From positions 1 through 40,506 of the forward strand of contig JAYMGJ010000768.1 of assembly GCA_037178675.1 (NCBI GenBank): DNA of 40,506 bases, read 5' to 3'. The notes beneath the pieces were generated by a model. That model ran no database searches. It was not told where the DNA came from and worked only from the letters and a program-made list of their open reading frames with translations. This document shows, piece by piece, positions 32,801 to 40,506 of the stretch. Made by a program: the position numbers and the translations under genes. Each line of letters begins with the position of its first letter. Positions within the stretch are counted from its first letter, which is position 1. The DNA is from Scleroderma bovista. Its lineage: Eukaryota; Basidiomycota; Agaricomycetes; Boletales; Sclerodermataceae.

Positions 32801-33498
32801 TCACAATCACTGGAAATATTTTCCACAAAGTAACCACCAGTCGGACATGGCTTTCCACCATGCCCAAGGTAAATCACCAGGCCAACCTGCGAAATGAGTC
32901 ACCATGTCTCTGACCAAGACGAGAGCACTCACCAGCCTGAGGGAGAAATCCTCGAAGAAAGCACCTGTCCACCTTTGAATGCGGTGGAAAGGACTGAGCT
33001 GGTGTGCATCAAGGCAGCATTTCTTGCACAACACCAGTCTATAAGCACACTCGGTTCATCTGTAGGTGCCATCTGCGCTGCACTTTGTACACACTCTTGG
33101 TTCAGGGGGTGCCTCTATGTCAAAAAGCACAGATAAGTATTTATCCTTGTATTAAAGCCATTGGTCGAGGTAGTGGTCCTATTATTATATGAGAAATGTG
33201 CGCAAAGTAAACTCATGTGCCAGACCTGATTCCTTGGCAGTTTAAATCCCTGCATTGGTACATCATTCATGTCTGGATATGATTCCCAGGCTTCCTGTCC
33301 ACACAAACCGGGATGCTCCATGGTTGACACACCCGCCTTGGAGGGTGATTCATTATTCTCCCTTGCAATGTGTGCCTTTTTTCGGGGAGGAACCTTCACA
33401 ATCTTGTCTCTATATTGCCCACCTGATCTTACTGTCTTCCATGTGACATGGATTGCTGGTGTAGAAGGCCCGACTTTGATGACTTTAGGCTTCACCAT
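29815..33498 (-). pseudogene. KDZ-2 transposase with CxC2-type cysteine cluster
   Basis: Nearly complete KDZ transposase, many exons. N-terminus from ATG 33498; cysteine cluster C-x2-C ... TEC ... CKKCC ... H ... H at about 33090-32990; YLGHGGKPCP; core blocks ARIIVMDGNFKAEH (about 32150), ARHGCFVPH, YDINCQYSRN, GIWHVHGHQTQC and GNVDGEIMETLW (31780-31530); GQANDALHEIR; RVHWLRAKAKRDRW; stop 29815. Introns seen include 32887-32932 and 30248-30303. The Asp-Cys, His-His-Cys and Glu blocks of the proposed active site are kept. Two in-frame TGA codons, 33056-33058 (in the cysteine cluster) and 30674-30676 (Arg expected before QGQANDAL), make it a probable pseudogene unless one is spliced out or read through. 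Confidence 0.85.
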
Positions 33499-33753
33499 GA
33501 TACTATGGATACCAGCCAACACCAAGTGAAAATGTTGCACCCAAACTGCCTCATTGCAATACCTGCGGTGTTCGGGATTTGTGACTCTGATCAACATTGC
33601 TGCCAAACTCGGATCAGGCACAAAGGCAATCTTACCCTTTATGGCATAAGATCTCCAGATAGCCGAAAGAATGTTTGTCCGAAATGACTTGACCAAAATA
33701 GCACTTAGACATATATAGCAGGGATCTGCTGATAACCGAGATTCCATGGGCGG

Positions 33754-34339
33754 GCGCCACCATGCTGGCAAGGCACTTTGCAACAAATAGTAAGGTGGGG
33801 TGAAGGGTCGAAATGACATGTGAACAGATTGACCGCGGGAATTTCATTCAACAACCCGGTAGTATGTGCCCCGAAATTGAGACTTCGGACTGCGACCACA
33901 ACTCCTCCATGGCTACTCCAGAGTATCAGGATGCCAGCTCTAGTGAAGAGTCTCACTCCACAGCACCAGGAAATAGCCCCTTAGAGATGATGAGATTGCC
34001 ATCATCCAGGAGGACCTTAAGGCCTGGATGGAGGGGGACAAGCCTGGCGCCACCATGCTGGCATTGCACTTTGCGACAAATAGTAAGGTGGGGTGAAGGG
34101 TCGAAATGACATGTGAACAGATTGACCGCGGGAATTTCATTCAACAACCCGGTAGTATGTGCCCCGAAATTGAGACTTCGGACTGCGACCACAACTCCTC
34201 CATGGCTACTCCAGAGTATCAGGATGCCAGCTCTAGTGAAGAGTCTCACTCCACAGCACCAGGGAATACCCCCCTTAGAGACGATGAGATTGCCATTGTC
34301 CAGGAGAACCTTAAGTCCTGGATGGAGGGGGACAAGCCC
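33754..34339 (+). repeat. tandem duplication, 293-bp unit, two copies
   Basis: Both copies start GCGCCACCATGCTGGCA (33754 and 34047) and end in GGAGGGGGACAAGCC. The second copy contains the start of the gene at 34106. The first carries the same start, but a short deletion shifts its frame after 54 codons. Divergence is a few percent. Confidence 0.93.
33813..34046 (+). pseudogene. truncated duplicate of the 34106 gene's first exon
   Basis: Identical first 54 codons (MTCEQIDRGNFIQQPG...), then a 2-bp loss in the run of C near 33977 shifts the frame. It arose from the 293-bp tandem duplication. Confidence 0.8.
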
Positions 34340-37230
34340 CAAAAAAGGTCGGTACTGAGAAAGATCAGTGACACCATTCATAGGTTGGGCCCCAACAAGA
34401 CTCTGAAGACCCATCAGTGGGTTACCAAGAAAAAGGTGAGTGTTTTTTTTGGTCTTGAAGCATACATGGCACAAATTATGTTTGTAGGCAATTCAGCGTT
34501 GGCTTTACAACAATTCCCGCACTCGCTCCCGAAAGAAGTTGGTGACCTATGGCCGGAAATGGAATGCACGCGGGGTGATCATGAAGCAGAGGAAAGAGCA
34601 AATAAAGAAGTTGTTAGAGAAATCTGGCCACAAATCAGGGAGTGCGGGGTACATCGGGAAATATCAGAAGGCGGTGGACAAGCTGATAAGAAGGATGTCC
34701 GCAGAGCAATGGGAGGAGGCAGAAAGGACTGCAAAGGAGTGGAATGAAGCACACCCAACTGAGGATATCCAGAGCCTGTGGGAGACGCATTTGCATATCA
34801 TGCTTCAATTAACCAGATTCTAGGACTGCGGACACAAAGGGTAAACAATATGTAAGAGAGTTTGCCGAGGAGATGTGGAAACAATGTGGGACCCGGGTGG
34901 TGGTGATAACGGCGTGGAAAGGATCCGATGGGGACCCTATGATGAGCTTGTAAGTTTTCATTCAAAGAAAGTGAATCTCCACACTGAAATATGCAGTCAT
35001 GACTATAATGATGAGATAGGGAGTGGCAGGCGGTTTGATGATTGGGGGAGGATGGAGGAAAGGTGGTCCAGGTATGTATTTGATGTATTTGGCCAGGACA
35101 AGGACAACAATGTGGAGGAAAGTGGAGAGGAGGAAGCATTGCGGAGGACAAAGGTAAGAAAGGGGAAGAAGCGGCCAGAGGCAGAACTCCCAATGGGAGA
35201 TGATGGTACACCGCGGATCCCAATCATATTGAACATGAGTGCCCAAGAGAAGAAAGATGTCATGCGGGCATTTGTGGCCTACCATTACCGTAAGTCCCTT
35301 ACCAGCTTTCAATGATATATACATATTGCACCCCTCAGGAAAGGCGTGTGGGCGGGCGTCGTCGTCCGTCCCCTGGGGTGCAATCGCGGAGGACACAAGT
35401 ACCTACATTTCAAACCACTATCTTCCCTCCCACGTATCGTTCAAAGAACCGACCCGGTTTAACAACAATGAAGTAACGGAAATCCTGGAATGGTGGAAAG
35501 GCCGGCAGGATACCAATCCTGCGGACATCTTTAAATTCAAGATGTGGATAAAATCGGACGGATCAACACAGCCTGCGGTCAGCAAACCCAATGAGCCATC
35601 CACAAAGAGTTTAGGGAAAAGGAGACGCACAGGAAAGTATATATTGACTGGGTCCCGCGGTAGTTACTGACAAACTGGATAGATACCACTACTGACGATC
35701 AAGAGGACGGAGAATATAGCGAGGAAGATGAAGAAGCTGATACTGAACCCAGAAACCATGCTGGCAAGGCACCTGCAGGTCCGGCGAAATTCAAGGTCGG
35801 CCCACCAAAGAATGCACGTCGGACAGACAGGAATAGCGGTGGTATGTAATACATAGGGTCGGATATTATTGACTAAACATTATTCAGACCAGGGAAGAAG
35901 TAGTGGACCCACAGGTAAAAAGTCCGCGGGTGCCCAGTCCAAGAGACGTGCAGGAGGTTATATATTGGCTAGTTCTAACGACAATTGCTGATGGATTGAA
36001 CAGATACCACTACTGATGAAGAGGACCCACAGCATAGCGAGGAAGACCAGGAGGCAGATACTGAAACCAGAAACGATATTGGCAAGGCACCCACAGGTCC
36101 CACAACATTCAAGGTAGGCCCGCCAAAGAAAGCACGGCGGATAGATGGCAACAGAGGTGGTAAGTAATACATATATACAGGTATTATAAGCTAAATGTTA
36201 TTAAGGCCAGGGGCCTAGTAGTCGATCCGCGGGTAACAAGCCCATGGGTGCCATGCCCAGTGGTTCTGCACCAGCATCAATTCCCGCGAGATGGTATGTG
36301 ATACATGCAGACAGATATTATCCACTAAACATTATTCAGGCCAAGGAAAAAATTGCGGCTCCTCCAGAGTTGGACATCCATCAAATACAATGGCCGCGGG
36401 TCAGAAGCCGTAACACGGGTGCCAATTCCGATGGTGCTGCACTGGGATCAATTCCCGCAGATGGTATGTGATACAGGTAAACAGATATTATCCACTAAAT
36501 ATTATTCAGATCATGGCGAAAGTGGTGGCTCATCTGGTGGACATCCTGCAGATAATATGGCCGTGGGTATCAGGCCAGTGGGAGCCAAGTCCTCTCATTC
36601 TGCATTAGGATTGGTTCCCGCGGGTACCGCTTCAGCAGGTCAGTGTACCCGCAACGTTGGGAAAGTTGGCCAGTCAAAGAAAGTCAGCAACGTGAATGGG
36701 AGTAAGTAACACATTTGAAAATAATCCATCAGCTAATAAAATCCAGACCAACCAATGTCTGGAGGAGGAACCGCAGGAACTGGTCAACTACAGCCCGCTC
36801 CAGCACGGAGGAAGAAAATAGGTAACATGAATAAATCAAATTCCAGGAGAAAGTCTAACTGATAGCTAGGCGATGGCCCTAATGGCACTGTGCAAACCAG
36901 ACCTAAGCCGCGGGTAAAGAGAAAAGGTGCGGAATACTAGTCCTGAAAATATAACAGGATAAATACTTTATAGCCATAGATGCACGTGTTGCAAATACCC
37001 AGGATGACATACCACATGACCAGACGGGTAAGCTGCGGTGTCAAAGTGATTGCAAATGTTTGCTTATGGAACTATCCGCAGCACTATCTGATCCCAATGA
37101 ATTGCGCAATGGAAATGCCGGAGGTGGAAGCAATCCAGAAAAGAAGAGATGCTCCACACGAGAAAGAAAAGTGCCCCCAAGACCAGATGCAGATATCCCC
37201 ACTCCAAGCCCAAGAAAGAGACGTAAATAA
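34106..37230 (+). CDS. multi-intron protein with repeated C-terminal exon cassettes
   Basis: Exons 34106-34435, 34488-34777, 34824-34949, 34997-35289, 35339-35636, then small exons 35683-35841, 35888-35956, 36004-36159, 36206-36293, 36340-36463, 36510-36701 and others to a TAA at 37228-37230. The first five give about 445 residues: an acidic N-terminus; IQRWLYNNSRTRSRKK then YGRKWNARGVI, reminiscent of a homeodomain recognition helix (W-L-x-N-N); LTADTKGKQYVREFAEEMWK; and IPIILNMSAQEKKDVMRAF. The tail is low-complexity Ser/Gly/Lys, ending in SPRKRRK, a likely nuclear signal. The donor at 35637 puts the next exon in a stop-containing frame, so that junction is uncertain. I recognise this only as a mushroom-type hypothetical family; nuclear DNA binding is a guess. 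Confidence 0.65.
35683..36746 (+). repeat. tandem exon-intron cassettes with homologous introns
   Basis: A 321-bp unit (exon starting ATACCACTACTGA, intron, small exon) is present at 35683 and 36004. A 170-bp unit is repeated around the introns 36294-36339 and 36464-36509. Five introns (35842-35887, 36160-36205, 36294-36339, 36464-36509, 36702-36746) are 45-46 bp and share GTATGTRATACA...CTAAA.ATTATTCAG. Confidence 0.88.
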
Positions 37231-37309
37231 TTTTTGTACTGGCCAGGGCTTTCCATACCATAAAATATACATTTTTGGCACATAACAACGTACAGGGAAT
37301 GAAATGTGT

Positions 37310-38746
37310 TTACAATGCATCGGGGTCCAGGTCTATCAATCCATCAAGGTCCTGCCCATCACCTATCGAGTCATCTGACTCTCCCGCCCCTAGCTCTGAC
37401 CCGCGGCGGAGCCCATCGCGGAAATGTGCCAATGTTGCCCGATGTGTAAGTAACTGGCGCCACTGCCGCGTCTCTGCAATAAGCATGTTGGCATATGTAT
37501 TATACATCGAAAACAAAGGCTGATCCAAGTCCTTCCTTGTGGGAGATGGCCACCAGCGGCCTTTGTAAAATCGGAGTCCAACTCCACGCGCGGCCTCAAC
37601 TAAGTCTTTGTAAGTAATATGTTGCAAAAAGGGACTGTAGCACTCACATTCGTCCCACAGTGTATCAAATTCCGCTGTTACAGTGTCCATATGAGCCAGC
37701 ATGTACATATGCCGCCACCAATCATCTAAACAGATTTGATACCAAGATTAGCCAGATGAAATATTGACTTACCTTCGCTGCGGGAGCCAGTGTCGTCATG
37801 ATCCCAATACCTCTGCCACTGCTCTGTAAAATGGTTAGAAATGTTGGATGCGTGACAGGGTGTACTTACCTTGAGCTCGAACATGGGTTTGATGAGCCAT
37901 TTCTTCATCACCCTGAGACAATGACACAAGGGGAGGGGATGAATATCGTGGCCTGCGGTCGGGCCCATAGTGTGGTCCATCAACACTGATGTCGATAACA
38001 TCATAATCATGTAACTCATTTGTGGGCAGTGGCGCGGTTTGTTCATAATCTTCAGTGGTACTGGTGGGGGAACAGAGGAATTGTCCCGCGGATGACTCTA
38101 CCACATCCCGTGTGTTCTCTGTTCGGGATGCTAATGTGCGTGACTGCTGTGGAGGATTTTCTGGAACCGTCAAACCAGGTGAATCCGTGGACATTGAGTG
38201 ATCTGCTGAGTTGACTAAGATCAGGGTGTTAACAATGGAGGGTGTCAAAGCTGGGCTATGCCTACTGTTTCCTGGGGTATGTTTGGGAGAGAACTGTTGT
38301 GGCCGGATCATTTCATCTGGGGAGGTTACCAGACGTGTGGGTGCCTGGCCTGGTCGGAGTGAAGGTGGTGGGTTTGGAGGCGGAGTCCAACCGTCGCCCT
38401 GTGCACAAGACAATGTCCCCGAAAACATCGCGGCACTCACTGCATTGAATTGCGGTAGCTGTGCTGGGGGTGTCCAGCCTTCCTCACATACCCAAGGCGG
38501 ACACAAGGCTGGTGGCTTCCATTCATTGAGACAAGACTCTGGCAATGTGGTGGGGTGTCCCGCATTGTCGCCATCAACATCCATGGAATCATTCACCACT
38601 GGGGGTTTTGCGGGCGGCACCCAGCCAGGCCCTTCGAGCAGGCCTGAATTCTCATGCATTAGAATGCATGCCTCAGTATTAGTCTGGTACTCACCAGAGT
38701 CAGCCGCCCCGCCATCAATAAACCTTACATTTTTACTGGGGCCCAT
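37310..38746 (-). CDS. unrecognised protein with GWxPP repeats, 447 aa
   Basis: Three exons with consistent phases: 38746-37870, 37823-37773 (51 bp) and 37725-37310; introns 46 and 47 bp; no internal stops. The start is ATG 38746 (MGPSKNVRFIDGG). The N-terminal half has repeated Trp-Pro-Pro motifs (GPGWVPPAKPP, NEWKPP, EEGWTPPAQLP, GDGWTPPPNPPP, residues about 38-130) that look like ligands for proline-binding domains, followed by a Ser/Thr/Pro-rich, probably disordered region. The C-terminal 150 residues are ordered: DDWWRHMYMLAHMDTVTAEF, GLRFYKGRWWPSPTRKDLDQ, a helical TYANMLIAETRQWRQL, and an acidic tail. It is convergent with the preceding gene (79 bp apart). Function unknown. Confidence 0.65.
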
Positions 38747-40022
38747 AGTGAGTTGTAGAGTGCGGATGATAGCGGGAATGGGAGAAGTTGTTGAAGATAA
38801 ATTGTAAAAGAAAATATTTTATATTTCCAAAATGAATAGGGTTGTTTTTAAAGGTTCACATGTGCCTCATTGTTACCACCCTGCAACCTCATTGGGATCC
38901 ACTCTGCTGCTCCCTTTTCCCAAGTTGCGTGTTCCTACTTTTCACCTGTGGACCTTCTCTAAAATAATACTAATTTCTGACCATTGTGAATTAATTGATA
39001 GTTACAACAGCAATGCTTGGAAGTCATACAACAGTGGGATAGGATGCCAATGGATTGTTGGGAAAGATCACTCCGATGTGCGGTGTGGAACATAATTATT
39101 CTACTAATCAGGCAAACCTCCACATTTGACAGCACCAAAAAGGCGGACGTCCAAATGAATGCTCACATTTATGGCAATTCTGCAAGCACAAAATCAACCG
39201 TGGTACTAATTATCAGTGTGGACTTTTCCCCTATGTCTAAAAGGAAATTGTGCAGCTTGATACAAAAGAAAAACAATTATTTTTCTGTGCTTATTTAACC
39301 ACGGAGGCTACAACCATGGGAAATGATTGCGCTGGTCCTCCTGAACATGACCAGGGATCTTGGATCATAGCCAGGTTTACAATAGATTATTGTAAGTCCA
39401 TATATGGAACATACTGAACCCTGGTTTGTGGGGAATCAATCCTCTTAATTGTTCATTCTTGCCTCATTGCTACCATCCCACGAGTGAATGGGCATGAGGT
39501 CTTCCATTTGACAAGCAGGGAACAGGGTAAACACAATCACCTTTCAAATTCATCTAAATTACATTGATCGGACTATACAAACTGTTGTGCATTCCATTGA
39601 TCGCGGGTAATCATTCCACCGTGGGAAATGATGGCCGCATAATACATGATGTCATCTAGGGCTCTGAACAAGATCCACATGTTGTGTGGAACATGATAAG
39701 TGGATATATGCACAGTGATTGAGGGTGGATCAACCTTAGCCTTGCACAATCTTGAGGGGTGATTCAACTGCGGGACAATATGCAATGCGGAGTTAGTGCA
39801 AGGATGGGAAATGATTGTGGTTAAGCTAATTGATTGCATTGTTTGGATCATTGGCATGCATTGAGTGGAATATAATGATTCCGTAAATGGCAATTATGGA
39901 TTGACAGCGTGAGAATTGTTGGGACATGAGCCATCTTGTTTGCGGGACGGTTCCCTCACCGCACCTTCACCGCAAGCTTCAGTTGTGTCCGCCAGTCTTC
40001 ACCCCTCCCATTACCATCTACC
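38747..40022. promoter_or_regulatory. divergent intergenic region, 1.3 kb
   Basis: AT-rich, no supported ORF. It separates two diverging genes and so should hold both promoters. Short phrases such as TGCCTCATTGCTACCATCCC (39462) and CCTCATTGTTACCACCCTG (38866) recur, hinting at an old duplication. Confidence 0.4.
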
Positions 40023-40506
40023 ATGTCTATCCAACCGTCCCCATCATCTGCACCCATGGAGAACAACATTCCCATCGCCTCCCCTCCATCTCTTACACCT
40101 TCTGAGGTTGTTGCAGATGTGACCGTGCTGATCAGCACCCGCTTGGCCGCTATCAAGACCAACAGTGATGTGGCTGCTTGGATGGAAGCACACCACTTCG
40201 TATGGGCTCAGCTGGTGCGTAAAGGACTCTATTTAGCTTATTACTACTGACAAAATACAGAACCGTGTCCGAGCCATTGTGGCTCAGTTACCCCGCGGAT
40301 TGAGCATCCCCACCATGCTCATTGTCATGGATCATGACCTGAGCAACCCAGCCATCCCATTCATGATGTGGCCAAATTGGCAAGAATTTCTCCAATGGCC
40401 TGCATCTGCTGTTGCTGACCATCCATGGTCCAACTGCAGTGCTGCTTGTGAGCCACTTGCTGCAAACACTGGAGATGTCGAAGACGAAACAGAGCAGAGT
40501 GCAGAT
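40023..40506 (+). CDS. 5' part of an unrecognised protein, cut by the window end
   Basis: Exon 1 40023-40214 (64 codons, MSIQPSPSSAPMENNIPIAS...), intron 40215-40260 (46 bp, GTGCGT...CAG), and exon 2 open from 40261 to the window end. The product has a Ser/Pro-rich start, a helical segment (SDVAAWMEAHHFVWAQL), then VAQLPRGLSIPTMLIVMDHD and a WQEFLQW motif before an acidic stretch. The start was chosen as the ATG in best context; an in-frame Met at 39936 would add 29 residues. It is divergent to the 447-aa gene. Family not recognised. Confidence 0.6.

Noticed and set aside
33499..33819. N-terminal extension of the KDZ-2 frame up to 33819
   Set aside because: The extra codons overlap the tandemly duplicated segment and do not resemble KDZ; the ATG at 33498 gives the better start.

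Overview
The window looks like a repeat-rich chromosomal block from a mushroom-forming basidiomycete (Agaricomycetes; order not resolved). The evidence is: two KDZ-type transposase genes with the cysteine-cluster N-termini known from this class; a fungal TET/JBP-type oxygenase; genes split by 45-55 bp GT-AG introns; Ty3/gypsy and Ty1/copia-type LTR elements; MITEs; and two satellite arrays. Nothing bacterial was seen, and no tRNA or rRNA gene.

Left half (1-20.3 kb). One decayed KDZ transposase gene (KDZ-1, minus strand) runs from an ATG at 17616 to a stop at 258, stretched by insertions. From its 3' end these are: (i) a Ty3/gypsy element at 773-8545 with 568-bp LTRs and 4-bp duplication CAGC, itself carrying a 550-bp hAT-type MITE at 4822-5371 (8-bp TSD); (ii) a second, inverted and almost identical MITE at 9785-10334 (8-bp TSD); (iii) a block of about 5.4 kb from 10976 to about 16.4 kb that begins with an LTR-like sequence and contains a non-autonomous copia-type element (11741-15226, TSD CGGAG) and a related solo LTR (16076-16358, TSD GAGGT). 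Upstream of KDZ-1 lie a degenerate array of about 140-bp units, a 723-bp long-TIR MITE (18599-19321) and a solo LTR of the gypsy family (19701-20256, TSD ACTT).

Middle (20.3-27 kb). This is a small tandem array, AT-rich sequence without genes, a possible solo LTR, one unrecognised intronless ORF (22855-23244), then two adjacent satellites: a 144-bp monomer with three-monomer higher-order periodicity, and a roughly 170-bp array built on GGGCT/AGCCC motifs.

Right half (27-40.5 kb). This part is compact and gene-dense: an intact TET/JBP-like oxygenase (minus), an unrecognised 232-aa gene (plus), a second KDZ transposase (KDZ-2, minus, with in-frame TGA codons), a long multi-intron gene with repeated exon-intron cassettes (plus), a 447-aa gene with GWxPP repeats (minus), and the start of another gene running off the window (plus). 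The hexamer CCGCGG is strikingly frequent here and was not seen in the first 22 kb.

A common theme is CpG decay. The two gypsy LTRs differ by about 29 substitutions, all transitions and nearly all CpG to TpG/CpA. Most nonsense codons in the transposon genes sit where CGA (Arg) is expected. This fits cytosine methylation and deamination acting on transposons, in a window that also encodes a TET/JBP enzyme whose family oxidises methylated bases. That KDZ elements and TET/JBP genes travel together in fungi is established; whether the whole right-hand gene set is one large mobile unit is my inference.
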